Source: Streptomyces qinzhouensis
Lineage (GTDB): Bacteria > Actinomycetota > Actinomycetes > Streptomycetales > Streptomycetaceae
Direction of reading: 5' to 3'
Assembly (NCBI RefSeq): GCF_007856155.1
Contig: NZ_CP042266.1
Span: 6,758,001 to 6,822,000 of the forward strand
Length of the DNA: 64,000 nucleotides
Below, in pieces: positions 34,702-43,996 of the stretch. Position 1 is the stretch's first letter, and every line of letters begins with the position of its first letter. The notes beneath the pieces are model-generated. The model was not told where the DNA came from and did no database searches. It saw only the letters and a program-made list of their open reading frames with translations. Position numbers and translations under genes: made by a program.

Positions 34702-35589
34702 ATGGGTCTGAGGCTGTTCAGTATAAGGTGCGACGTGACGGAGATCACGCCGCGTCTGGCGGAGGTTGAGGCGGATGTTCAGGGCCTGGTCGAGGCTCAC
34801 ATGGAGACGATGCTGGGGGTGCGGTTCCTGGCGAGTGAGTACAGCACCGGGCCGGTCCACGGCGGTCGGATCGACTCGCTGGGCCTCGATGAGAACGGGT
34901 CGCCGGTGATCGTCGAGTACAAGCGGGCGACGGACGCCGGGGTCATCCACCAGGGCCTGTTCTACCTGGCGTGGCTGATGGACCACCGTTCGGAGTTTCA
35001 GCACCTGGTGCGCGACCGTATCGGTGCCGAAGCCGCCGGGCGGGTCCTGTGGAGCAACCCGCGGGTGGTCTGCGTCGCCGGCGACTTCACCCGCTACGAC
35101 GTCCACGCCGTGCGCGAGCACCGGCGCAGCATCGACCTCGTCCGCTACCGCCTCTACGGCGATGACCACATCGCACTGGAGACCGTTGCCTCCGTCGCCG
35201 GGCACGCCGGAGTGCCCCGCCGCCGAAGGGGCGCGGGTGCTGTTGCAGCGTCGCCTCGCCGGGCGGCCGGTGGGGCGATGGCCGACCTCTCGGCGGCCGT
35301 GGGCGAGGTGCTGCTCGGTCTGGGTGGCGATGTGGCGGCGGTGCGGCGCAAGCAGTACACCGCATACCGGCGGCTGCGGAACTTCGTCTGCGTTCCGCCG
35401 GCGCGGCAGGACAAGCTCCTCGCCTACGTGAAGGTTCACCCGGGTGCGGTCGATCTCGTGCCGGGGTTCACCCGGGATGTGACGGGGCTCGGCCATCACG
35501 GCACGGGGGACCTGGAGGTCCAGCTCCGGTCCGAGCGGGACCTGGAGCGGGCCGGGGAGCTGTTCCGCCTGGCGTACGCGGGGGCGTAG
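34702..35589 (+). CDS. NucS-like nuclease-fold protein with DUF5655 C-terminus
   Basis: A 295-residue protein. Residues 45-80 (GGRIDSLGLDENGSPVIVEYK, then RATDAGVIHQGLFYLAWL) give the D-x(n)-E-x-K signature of a PD-(D/E)xK nuclease fold, as in NucS/DUF91-type proteins. The C-terminal 120 residues (VRRKQYTAYRRLRNFVCVPPARQDKLLAYVKV, DVTGLGHHGTGDLEVQLRSERDL) are a DUF5655 domain. The pairing is widespread in bacteria and its biology is unproven; DNA repair or defence roles are plausible. ATG 34702 has a GGGGGG stretch just upstream. It converges on the DUF317 gene. Confidence 0.8.
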   Translation: MGLRLFSIRCDVTEITPRLAEVEADVQGLVEAHMETMLGVRFLASEYSTGPVHGGRIDSLGLDENGSPVIVEYKRATDAGVIHQGLFYLAWLMDHRSEFQHLVRDRIGAEAAGRVLWSNPRVVCVAGDFTRYDVHAVREHRRSIDLVRYRLYGDDHIALETVASVAGHAGVPRRRRGAGAVAASPRRAAGGAMADLSAAVGEVLLGLGGDVAAVRRKQYTAYRRLRNFVCVPPARQDKLLAYVKVHPGAVDLVPGFTRDVTGLGHHGTGDLEVQLRSERDLERAGELFRLAYAGA

Positions 35590-35708
35590 CGGCGAACCGG
35601 CTCGGCGCGTTCCGTTCGTCGTGGCTGTGTGCGGTTGTGCCTGGTGATCGTGCCGGTGGCCTTTCGACGGTGCGGACAGTGGGTGGCGGTGGAGTAATCA
35701 ATGGTCCG

Positions 35709-35741
35709 GGGGATGCCCGATTTCGCGAACCGGGCATCCCC
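35709..35741. terminator. Bidirectional hairpin between convergent genes
   Basis: GGGGATGCCCG (35709-35719) and CGGGCATCCCC (35731-35741) form a perfect 11-bp stem with an 11-nt loop, midway between the rightward NucS-like gene and the leftward DUF317 gene. Confidence 0.75.
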
Positions 35742-35791
35742 TGCTATAAGTCCGCTGCACGGTCGGGTTACCGGGGTGCCTTCGCCCGGGG

Positions 35792-36895
35792 TCAGCGTCT
35801 CTGCGCGGGGGCGGAGGGCGATCGGGCCGGCGTGGGGGCGACGGCCCAGGTACGTCGAGGTGGTGCGGGGTTGAGTCGAGGTGTGTACAGGGGAGCGTTG
35901 TAGGCGAGTTCGGCCGCGAGGTCCTGCAGGAGGGCTGCGGGGGCGTACGGGGAGAGGCGGATGGTCCAGTCGGGCCGGTCGGGGTTGCCGCTCCACAGGG
36001 TCCAGGCGGGGTGGGGGTGCGCGACGAGCGGGTCGAACCGCACGCCCGCCTGGTGGGGGCCGGAGCCGGGGGCGGTGAGGGTGATGCCGTGTCCGTCGAC
36101 GGTGTGAGTCCAGCCGGCTTCGCCGAGGGGGCGTGTGGCTTCCGCGATGGTCTTCTCGGTGACCGGTGTGGGGCCGTGGCCCCATGCGTCGTCCCCGTTG
36201 GTGAGGCTGTCGAGAAGGGTGCTCATGATCGGGGCGGGAGTGCCGGCGGTGGCGGTGGCGTGCCACAGGCGCTCGCCGACGGGAGTCTCGTAGGCGGCAA
36301 CGGTCCAGGCGGTGTCGCTCCGGTGGCGGACTTCGTGGTCGAACTCGACACGGATGGTCTGCGATTCGTGGACGGCGTTGGTGCAGTTGTCGTCCCAGGT
36401 CCGCCACTTCTCCCACTCGCCCTGGGCTTCGAGGAACGAGGCGAGGACGGCTTCGTGGTCCTCCAGCGCGGGGACGCGGGCGGGCGCGGTCTCCGGGGAG
36501 GTGCCGGTCGGCTCTGACGCGGTGGCCGGACGTGGACTGGCAAGGGCGGCGGCTGCGGCGCGTTCGGTGCCGGTGGCCGGTGCGGGGCCGGGGCGGACGG
36601 CGACCGAGTAGAGCCGGTGGAATTCCGCCACGGCCTCGGTCTCGGTGCCGTAGAGGGCTGTGATCTGCCGGAGGCGATGTCGTCGTGGATCTCCTGGGCC
36701 GCGGCGCTCACTTCCCGGACCTCGTCGCGGGTCGGCCAGTCCATGGGGTAGTTGCCCCAGGTCCACTCGGTGTCGATCTCCTCCTGGAGCGCGGGTTCGA
36801 TCATGGCGTGGCAGCCGTGCCGGGCGAGGTCCTCGGCGGCTCGGGCGGCGTAGTAGGGCTCCTCCCGGTCGATCCGGGCCAGCACCATTACCCCC
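35792..36895 (-). pseudogene. DUF317 protein, C-terminal part, frameshifted and separated from its N-terminus
   Basis: DUF317 proteins are typical cargo of Streptomyces integrative elements, with unknown function. Here the frame starts VMVLARIDREEPYYAARAAED and reads to EIHDDIASG. It then continues one frame over with ITALYGTETEAVAEFHRLYSVAVRPGP and the C-terminal domain (AWGHGPTPVTEKTIAEA, DWTIRLSPYAPAALLQDLAAELAY). One base is missing near 36665. The natural N-terminus (VHVRLALHPDHQPAVTATLTG) is found instead at 41483-41644, so a 4.6-kb insertion split the gene. Both lesions make it non-functional. Confidence 0.8.
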
Positions 36896-36985
36896 GGCTC
36901 GGCGGCGTTATCTTCACGGTGATCTTTCCAACAGCCACGTCAGCCACATGCATACTGAACTGGCCGGATCATCGGTATCCAAGGG

Positions 36986-37470
36986 GTGTTCGGCATCACA
37001 GGCACGTTTGTCACGTCGTTCCGCGCAGAGCGGGCGACGCTGACCAAGGGCAAGACGGGGTGGGTGATCGTCGGGGCCGACGACTACGCCCTCCACCGTG
37101 AAGGCTCGTTGTTCCTCGCCGGTCCGCGAGACGCTGGCCGGGCCTACAACACGGAGAGGACGTACGCCGGGCGTGCGGCGCTTTACCTGTCGTACTGCAC
37201 CTTCCACCGTCTGGAGTGGGCGCAGGTCACCGTGTGGCAGCTCGCTCGCTTCATGCACTGGCTGGTGGAGGAGCCGCTGCCCTCGCGTGCCCGCGGCGCA
37301 GGCGGGCCGGAACGATTCCGCGACGAGAACACCGCTAACGCGATCGTGGGTACCGTCTGGGAGTTCCTGAACTTCGGCATACACAAGAACTGGGTGGATT
37401 CCGAACTCGCCGGGCAGCTCACCGAGCCCCGCTACCTGCGGTATCTACCCAAGGGCTTCGACCCCGGCGC
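36986..37470 (+). pseudogene. Tyrosine recombinase, N-terminal fragment
   Basis: About 160 residues with the look of the core-binding (SAM-like) domain of a site-specific integrase: YNTERTYAGRAALYLSYC, LEWAQVTVWQLARFMHWLVEEPL, RDENTANAIVGTVWEFLNFG, and LRYLPKGFDPGA. The homology ends abruptly near 37470 and the frame runs into unrelated sequence. The catalytic domain is missing. It sits at the left end of the 4.6-kb insertion and may be the relic of the enzyme that moved it. Confidence 0.7.
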
Positions 37471-37472
37471 AT

Positions 37473-37680
37473 GGCCTCGCCGACAATGTCTGCCGCGGGC
37501 AGGCCGGCGGAGTAGTGCGCGGCGATGCCGTATGTCTCGGACGCCCGCGTGTTGATCCGCTCCAGAGCTGCCTGCCGGTTGGCGTCACCCTGGTCGGCAC
37601 TCAGGACGAGGTCCACTTGGTCGCGGCCGTTGGGGCAGCGGTCACCTGCCGGAGACCAGACTCAGTCGGCTGCTCGGAGC
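37473..37680 (-). pseudogene. Unrecognised gene fragment
   Basis: On the minus strand DRCPNGRDQVDLVLSADQG continues into a regular amphipathic stretch (ANRQAALERINTRASETYGIAA, GLPAADIVGEAM) that looks like genuine protein. It has no clear start and ends at the recombinase fragment. I do not recognise the family. It is probably a truncated gene at a rearrangement junction. Confidence 0.3.
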
Positions 37681-37944
37681 CAGCCTCCTGCACCACCTCG
37701 GCGGCCGAGGTGTCCTTGGGCCTGCGTCGCAGCTTCTCCACCCTCTCAAGGCTCAGAGGCGTTGTTCCGTCACGAGACCATGCTGGGATGAAACACGCTT
37801 CGCTGATGAAAACGACCTCTCGGTCCCATGCCCGGGTTCAATGACGCGGGTGACGGGAATGATGGCCTCTCTTCGTGGCGGGGCGGACCTGTCCGGGGAA
37901 GGGTTCTGGGTGGCGGAGCATGGATCGGCGCCGGGATAGGCGGA
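37681..37944. other. No gene recognised
   Basis: About 260 bp downstream of the metalloprotease gene. Neither strand shows a plausible product. Confidence 0.4.
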
Positions 37945-40662
37945 CTATCCCTCCGCCGTCCGCCGGATCTCGGTCCGGAGTGCATCGGTCTGCTGCCGGA
38001 TCCGTGTCCGGACCGGACGTGAGGCGCCCTGGTCGCGGAAGTGCCCGATGAGAGAGTCGAGGACTCCTTCGGCCCGCTGGAGGTCACCCGCCTTGGCGTG
38101 GACGCGGGCGAGGCGCTGCATCGCCGCGTTGAGGGTGAGGTTGTCCAGGCCGGTGTCCTGGTCGGTGCGGGAGACCGCGATGGCGTTGCTGAGCTGGGTG
38201 ACGGACTCCTTGATGTCCGGCTCCCGGACCTCGATCCGGCCTCCCGTGATGTGCTGGAAGTGCCGCCCGGCGTTGGCCCCCCGCGCAAGGCGGGCCCAGG
38301 CGGCCAGCGGATGGCGGCCATGGCGGTCGATGACCTCCTGGAGGGCGTCGTTGCCCGCCGCCAGCTGGGGCGCGTCGGAGCCGAGCAGGGCCAGCAGGGT
38401 TCCCTGGGCGTCGCCGATCAGCAGCTCGCCCACCTCCTGGTCGGTGCGGTCCAGGGGTGTGCGCACCAGGAGGGTGCGGGTCGGGGAGACGATGCGGGAG
38501 CCGTCGAGGGCCTGGTGGACGGCGGTGACCTGGTAGCGGCCGGGTTCGGCGAAGTACAGGCCCTCGCCGCCGTAGCCGAGGTAGGCGGTTGCGTAGACGG
38601 CGGGGCGCTGGTCGTTGAGGGTGGTGGTCGCCTCCGCCTGCCCGTGGCCCGCGCACCTGCGGACCGGTGGCCGGAAGACCCGGGTCCGGCCGGAGGGGTC
38701 GGTGATGGCGAAGGAGGTGCGTTCGCTGTGGCCGCCGATCTCCTCGGCCGCCGTCACCTCGCGGTGTGTGCCGGTACGGGACAGCTTGACCTCGGCCATC
38801 ACCGGCTCGCCGTAGGCGAAGCCGGTCTTGCCGCCGAGGGTGAGCGCGAGCCCGGACTCGTCGGCTGCCGGGGCCGTGAACGCCTCCCCGGCGACCAGAG
38901 CGGCGTTGACGGTCCAGTTGTCACCGCCGGGGACGACGTGCCGGTAGAAGCCGTGCCGCAGATGACGCAGCTCGCCGTCGGTGAAGCGGAAGGGGAAGTC
39001 CTCCCAGAAGTGCACCGTACCGACCCGGCCCTTGCCGTTGTTGTATTCCTGTGCATAGTTCATCCACGACAGGTCGCCCCGGCCCCAGTTGGGGCCCAGC
39101 TTTCCCAGAGGCTTCTGCCAGGAATGCAGCATGTTGAAGGCGTGCCCGATCTCGTGCACATAGGTGAACAGTTCAGCCCGGGTACCGGTCAGGCCGTACC
39201 TCGCCAGTGCGGTGTGGAAGACCGCCGTACCCTGCCGATGGCTGCCGAACGTGTCGAACAGAATCCCGAGAGTGCCGTCGCCTTCAGCGTAGGAGGTGGC
39301 GACGAAGGTCCACAGCTTCCACTGGGGGACATCGCGGTGAAGGCTGAAGTGACCGGTCATCGCCGCATGCAGCTCGGCGTTGGACCAGCGCAGATCCGCG
39401 CCCGAGGTGTCGGTGACCGTGTTGGAGGTGCCCGCGCCGACGAGGTCGATACCCGCCTCCGCGAAGGCGGAGGCGAGCGTCAGCACACGGTTGCGGTAGC
39501 CGGGTGGGGTGGGGGACCGGGAGGTGTCGTACTGCTGGAAGACGGTGGTGCCCTCCATCGAGTCGGTCTCCATCTCCACCGAGCGGAACGCCTTTCCGGC
39601 GTGGCTGCAGGTGAAGACCTTGCTCTGGGTGCCGTCCGGGGACTCCAGCCGCAGCGTCGCCTGTGGGGCGGGGCCGCCGGCCGCCGAGCGGGGAACGGTC
39701 AGACTGAGCCTGGTCAGCGGTGAGCCGTGGGCGTACTTGATGTTGCTCTGGGTGATCCGGTGCTGATCCGTGTCCTGTTGAACCACCGGGGCCGTGGCAC
39801 GGAAGGAATCGCTGTAGGCGGTGGTCGATCCCGTGATGGTGAAGATGTCGCCGCTGATCGCGTTCAGCGCACGCTCGCCCTCCAGGTCGATGCGCAGGTC
39901 GATCCGCTGGCCGTCAGCCGTACCGGACCAGCGTCCTGTGAGGGGCCGGTGCGGGGTCCGGAAGTCATGGGGGAGCGCGGCCAGTCCGGGCACACCGAGC
40001 GCGTTCAGTGCTCCCGAGACCAGCACGCCGGTCCTCCAGTTGAGGATCAGCCCCTGGTCGCCCTTGATCAGCAGGGTCTGCCGGGTCCCGTCACTGGCCG
40101 GCCGGTATGGCACGACATGGTCGAAGTCCCCCTGGAAATCCACCGGCAGTTTCGCCCAGCCGTCACAACCTGTCGCTTCCGGCCCGTCGGTGATCAGGCC
40201 CTCGCGTAGCAGCCCCTTGGGCTTGTGCAGGGTGAGGACGCGGGGGCCCTTGAAGAATGACGTCTGCCAGTGATACCCGTCCGGGACCTGAAGCAGCGCG
40301 TCGAGCTGCGACCGGTACGCGGACGGCAGACCGCTGTCCCAGTTGTCCACCCAGGTCCATGGACCCTCGCTCCAGGTGTTCCGCTTCCAGTCGCACAACT
40401 GGGCACGGTCCCCTTGGAAGAAGATGCTCGACCAGGTCCCCGCGAAGGGCGACTTCATCAGCGCCCCGTCGCTGAAGTGCTGCCTGGCCTCACCGCGCCC
40501 CGCGAGCCTCGGCTCGATCTCGGCCAGCGGCCCCGAGGCCACCAGTGACTGCTCACTGATCAGCGCCCCGTTCGCACCGCGCCCGAAGAGAACCCTCCAC
40601 TCCCCCTCCGGATATGCCAGCGCCCAGTCGAATCCGGTGCTCTTGTAACGCATGAATGCCAT
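37945..40662 (-). CDS. Large putative zinc metalloprotease
   Basis: A 905-residue protein from ATG 40662, preceded by GGGAGG at 7 nt. The central YVHEIGHAFNMLHSW (about residues 500-514) is a HExxHxxxxxH zinc site with a further His, as in metzincins; SWMNYAQ (about 536) could be the Met-turn. The N-terminal 200 residues are all-beta and Trp-rich (FDWALAYPEGEWRVLFG, KSPFAGTWSSIFFQGDRAQLCDW). The region after the protease core contains Ig-like strands, and the last 100 residues are helical repeats (AQRLARVHAKAGDLQRAEGVL). There is no signal peptide or membrane segment, so how it would be secreted is unclear. The substrate is unknown. It lies alone in the 4.6-kb insertion. Confidence 0.75.
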   Translation of the reverse strand: MAFMRYKSTGFDWALAYPEGEWRVLFGRGANGALISEQSLVASGPLAEIEPRLAGRGEARQHFSDGALMKSPFAGTWSSIFFQGDRAQLCDWKRNTWSEGPWTWVDNWDSGLPSAYRSQLDALLQVPDGYHWQTSFFKGPRVLTLHKPKGLLREGLITDGPEATGCDGWAKLPVDFQGDFDHVVPYRPASDGTRQTLLIKGDQGLILNWRTGVLVSGALNALGVPGLAALPHDFRTPHRPLTGRWSGTADGQRIDLRIDLEGERALNAISGDIFTITGSTTAYSDSFRATAPVVQQDTDQHRITQSNIKYAHGSPLTRLSLTVPRSAAGGPAPQATLRLESPDGTQSKVFTCSHAGKAFRSVEMETDSMEGTTVFQQYDTSRSPTPPGYRNRVLTLASAFAEAGIDLVGAGTSNTVTDTSGADLRWSNAELHAAMTGHFSLHRDVPQWKLWTFVATSYAEGDGTLGILFDTFGSHRQGTAVFHTALARYGLTGTRAELFTYVHEIGHAFNMLHSWQKPLGKLGPNWGRGDLSWMNYAQEYNNGKGRVGTVHFWEDFPFRFTDGELRHLRHGFYRHVVPGGDNWTVNAALVAGEAFTAPAADESGLALTLGGKTGFAYGEPVMAEVKLSRTGTHREVTAAEEIGGHSERTSFAITDPSGRTRVFRPPVRRCAGHGQAEATTTLNDQRPAVYATAYLGYGGEGLYFAEPGRYQVTAVHQALDGSRIVSPTRTLLVRTPLDRTDQEVGELLIGDAQGTLLALLGSDAPQLAAGNDALQEVIDRHGRHPLAAWARLARGANAGRHFQHITGGRIEVREPDIKESVTQLSNAIAVSRTDQDTGLDNLTLNAAMQRLARVHAKAGDLQRAEGVLDSLIGHFRDQGASRPVRTRIRQQTDALRTEIRRTAEG

Positions 40663-41374
40663 GAAGACGCCTCCCGCGAACGCGGAGCCAGGTGTGCCCC
40701 GTCGGCACCGGATCCTGGCAGCGGACAACTCCCACAAGGGCGTACGCCAGTGCGGCAGTAACCCGATAGAGCTAACTTCCCGCTCTTCCCCGGACGCAGA
40801 GGACGGATCTGTGAATCGGTCACCTCCGAGGCGTGGCGGTGCCCGCTCGGGGCACCCCTTCGCGGGGCATGAGGCAGAGATCGCCGCCGCAGCCGCCCGG
40901 ATCATGGAACCAGGGCTGCAACGCGCCGCCGGGCAACTGCCGCCCCCGCCGACGCGCGAGATGTCCGAGGACCAGCAGCACCCTCTCAGCAGCAATCGCC
41001 GCAGATCCGCTAGGACGGGTAGCCGGGTCACGGCAACGTGATCCGGCTACCCGACTTAGGCCGTCCCTGTAGCCCTCGTCGTACCGGTCGTCGGCATCGA
41101 AGAGTTCGGCCTGGGCAACGAGCGAGTTGTGCACGTCATCGCGGGCGGTACCCCTCATACCGCCGGAGGAGGCACGGGAACGGTCGAGGTGGTGCCGGTG
41201 GGAACTCGACCAGCATGAACCTTCGATTCGGCTGCAGCCGGTGATAGCTGGTCATGACTGCACTGCAGGGGGCCACACCGACCCTGCGGCCGCTTTCAGG
41301 GATCGGCTATCAGTCGTCGCTGAGGGCGCCGTTCACCTCGTCCACGCCCAGTTTGAGCACCTCATCCACAACCC
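40663..41374. other. Region upstream of the metalloprotease, no gene recognised
   Basis: About 700 bp. The metalloprotease frame stays open through part of it (to about 41031), but the extra residues are Arg/Cys/Ser-rich without homology and lie upstream of a good ribosome site, so they are not counted. The promoter of the metalloprotease should be here. Confidence 0.5.
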
Positions 41375-41482
41375 CTATCGCGCCGACCCGCCCGCGTCCG
41401 GCGACGGGAACGTGCCTGATGTGCCTGCACAAGCTCTGAGCCTGTGACCAGCAGTCACACTTGACAGATGCAGATAACCCCC

Positions 41483-41644
41483 CGTGTCCCGGAAGCCGCG
41501 GGCCATCAGGATCTCCCGCGCGGCGGTGTCCTCCGGGCCGGTCAGCGTGGCGGTGACCGCCGGCTGGTGGTCCGGGTGGAGGGCGAGACGGACATGGACG
41601 GCGGGCTCGGGGCTGGGCATCGGGCTCTCTCGGCTTGGGGTCAT
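41483..41644 (-). pseudogene. N-terminal part of the split DUF317 gene
   Basis: ATG 41644 overlaps the stop of the DnaB-like gene (ATGA), so the two were translationally coupled. The 54 codons VHVRLALHPDHQPAVTATL, then TGPEDTAAREILMARGFRDTG, match the usual start of DUF317-type cargo proteins, which normally run straight into LVLARIDREEPYY. Here the reading passes into the insertion at 41482 and ends after 35 unrelated codons. The remainder is at 35792-36895. Confidence 0.7.
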
Positions 41645-42737
41645 CGGCCGGTCCGCACGGTGCTGGCCGGCTTTGTTCGCGGTGACCGGGGACCAGCGCG
41701 GGCTGCGATGGACGTGGGTGCGGGTTGGGTGGCGTGGTGCCAGCGGGCGCGGACGGCAGTGAGGTCGGCGAGGGCGCGGCGGCTGCCGGTGACGAGCTGA
41801 TGGACGCTGTTGGCCGGGTCGTCGGTGTACGCGCGGATCCGCAGCCCGGCGGTGCGGGCCTGATGGAGCAGGGAACGGACCAGGATCCGTTCACCCCAGT
41901 GCTCCGCCGCGCCGGCGGGGTGGTCACGAGGTCGAGGACCTCGCGCGGTGGGAGGGGCGGGACCAGGCCGTGGTGCTGGGCTTCCCAGAGCACGGTGACC
42001 GGGTCGACCGCGTCGCCGCGGTGGGCGAGCTGGGCGACGCACCGGAAGAGCTGCCCGTACAGCGGGATCGCGAAGTCGTCGGCCTGGAGCCACCGCATCG
42101 CGGTCAGGGTCTTGGGGCGGGCGACAGCGCAGGCGAGCAGGGCCCGCTCCTCGTAGGCCGCCTCGTCCCCGCCACCGTGTTCGGGCGGCGGCGGGAGCGG
42201 GGTGCGGGGCAGCGAGCCGGGGTGCGGCGGGAACAGGCTCGCGAGTTCGTCGAGGAACCCTGCGAGGGCGTCCGTGCGGGCCATAGCGGTGGTGGCCGGG
42301 TCGGGCATCGTCGGGTCGGTGGCGGCCTGTGTCAGGTGCTCGGCCTGGGCACGGAGGGTGCGGCGCGCGTGGTCGGCACGGACCATCCGCGCGTACGCCG
42401 GGGCGTGCTCGGGTATCGGGCAGAAGCTGACCAGGGCGTGCAGGTACGGGGGCTGCAGACCGGGTGCCCGTTCACGTGCATGGGAGTGGACAGCCGCGAT
42501 CCACACGGGCTCCGCGGCGTGGACGGCCGGGGTGGGCGGGGTGAGGCCGGTCATGGCCGCGAAGACGGCGGCGTGCGCAGCGCTGGCGAAGTGCTCGGGG
42601 GCCAGAGGGCCGATGGTCTTGAGCCGGTGAGGGTCCAGCAGCAAGGCTCCGAGGAGGGCCTGTTCGGCGTGGTGGACCGGTGGATCGGGCGGGATATCGT
42701 CGATGTGGAAGTCCTCGCCGGAGGTTGGTCCGGGCAT
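41641..42737 (-). pseudogene. DnaB-like helicase N-terminal-domain protein, frameshifted
   Basis: From ATG 42737 (overlapping the methyltransferase stop as TGATG) the reading shows two DnaB-N-like repeats, PVHHAEQALLGALLLDPHRLKTIGPLAPEHFASAAHAAVFAAM and AYEERALLACAVARPKTLTAMRWLQADDFAIPLYGQLF. It has no helicase motor. Near 41915 the coding continues in another frame (AEHWGERILVRSLLHQARTAG, YTDDPANSVHQLV) to a stop at 41641 that overlaps the next gene. One small indel therefore breaks the gene, unless it is a sequencing error. Such proteins are common in Streptomyces integrative elements, where they may act in replication. Confidence 0.75.
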
Positions 42738-43996
42738 CAGGCCGCCAGGGTGAGGTCGTCGCGGGTGAGGGTCCGGCCGACGTGCGGGGCCAGCAGATGG
42801 ACCGCCAGCCGCGGGGGGACGGCGTTGCCGATCTGAGAGAACTGCGCGCCTTTGGTGCCCTGCCACGGATACGCGGCCGGGAACGTCTGCAACAGGCCGG
42901 CCTCGGCGGCGGTGATCCGGATCGACTCCACCGCGCCCCCGTCCCCGGCATTGGCTTCCCAGACGCACTCGTTGGCCCGGTGCCCGAAGAACAACGTTCC
43001 TGTCGGCTCGCTCACCGGACGGACGGTGGCGTTGGACTGGTTGTTGCTCCGAAGACTCCACGACCAGCGGTGCGCCTCGGCGGTGAACGTGGGCGCCGGG
43101 GCATCGGCGGGCCGGTTCTCCCGGGTGCCGTGCCGCTCGGCCCAACCGGATCCTTCGTTGCGGGAGGCGAGCACCAGGCCGGAGTCCCGGCGTGCTGTCC
43201 AGGTGCCGCGGTCACGGGCGTCGGCCAGGGCCTTGCGGGAACCGGAGGGGAAGGGCTCCGGCCCGCCCCCGGGTCCGCCGCCCGCGCACACGGTCGGCAC
43301 CGGCCGGTCGGTCGCGCCCCAGCCCAGGGCCTCGGCCATGGACACCCAGCGGTCCCGGACCGGCCCGAACAAGGTCTCCGGCTCGGCGACGGCGGCGTGC
43401 GTCGGCGGCGGAGGTGCTGCGGTCCGCGTACGGGAGGCGAGGAGAATCGCCCGCCTCCTCGTCTGGGGCACCCCGTAGTCGGCGGCGTTCAGGATCCCGG
43501 TCCAGACCGAGAACCCCCAGGTGCGGAGGACCTCGGCGTACTGCTTCCACAGGGGGAGGACGTGGGGGACTTCCTCCATGGCCACCCACTCCGGTTCGCC
43601 GCTCTGGTGGAGGGCGTGGAGGTAGCGCATCGGCTCGGCCGCCAGCAGGGACCGTTCGTCCCGGCAGGCGGCGAGCAGGCTGGCGCGGGTGTCGCGTCCG
43701 GCGGCGAGGTCGGCGACGGCCCGGTGGACGAGGGGCTGGTCGAGCAGACCGAGGCGCTTGCCGGCCATGGACCACGCCTGGCACGGCGGAGATGCGATCA
43801 GCCCTACGACGCGCCCGGTGAAGACCCAGGTTGGGTATTGGGCGATGTCGGTGCGGATGGTGAGCAGCCCGGCGGCGGCCCGCGTGCGGCAGGCCCACGC
43901 GTCCCATTCCAGGCCGACTTCCCGTATTCCCCACCGGTGAAGGGGGACCGACCAGCCGCCCGGACCCGCGAACAGATCCAGAACGATCCGCCTCAC
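42737..43996 (-). CDS. DNA (cytosine-5)-methyltransferase
   Basis: A 419-residue C5 DNA methyltransferase. Motif I is DLFAGPGG (residues 6-13) for AdoMet, motif IV is SPPCQAWS with the catalytic Cys (about residue 71), motif VI is MEEVPHV (EEV in place of ENV), motif VIII is QTRRRAILLASR, and motif X is QIGNAVPPRLA near the C-terminus. The target-recognition region lies between VIII and X. GTG 43996 overlaps the stop of the upstream PAPS-reductase-like gene (GTGA). No restriction endonuclease is visible beside it, so it is probably an orphan methylase of an integrative element. The recognition sequence cannot be predicted. Confidence 0.9.
   Translation of the reverse strand: MRRIVLDLFAGPGGWSVPLHRWGIREVGLEWDAWACRTRAAAGLLTIRTDIAQYPTWVFTGRVVGLIASPPCQAWSMAGKRLGLLDQPLVHRAVADLAAGRDTRASLLAACRDERSLLAAEPMRYLHALHQSGEPEWVAMEEVPHVLPLWKQYAEVLRTWGFSVWTGILNAADYGVPQTRRRAILLASRTRTAAPPPPTHAAVAEPETLFGPVRDRWVSMAEALGWGATDRPVPTVCAGGGPGGGPEPFPSGSRKALADARDRGTWTARRDSGLVLASRNEGSGWAERHGTRENRPADAPAPTFTAEAHRWSWSLRSNNQSNATVRPVSEPTGTLFFGHRANECVWEANAGDGGAVESIRITAAEAGLLQTFPAAYPWQGTKGAQFSQIGNAVPPRLAVHLLAPHVGRTLTRDDLTLAA

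Larger units (their letters stand above)
36896..41482. mobile_element. 4.6-kb insertion splitting the DUF317 gene
   Basis: The two halves of one gene abut this segment: VMVLARID... at its left and ...ARGFRDTG at its right. ACCCCC occurs at both junctions (36890-36895 and 41477-41482) and could be a target duplication, although C-runs are common here. The segment holds a truncated tyrosine recombinase at its left end and a large metalloprotease. No terminal inverted repeats were found, so the mechanism is open. Confidence 0.6.

Noticed and set aside
37945..41031. Longer start for the metalloprotease (1028 residues)
   Set aside because: The extra N-terminal residues have no homology-like pattern, and GGGAGG lies 7 nt before ATG 40662.
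36890..41482. Terminal inverted repeats for the 4.6-kb insertion
   Set aside because: Comparison of the two ends by eye gave no convincing inverted repeat; only a short C-run is shared.
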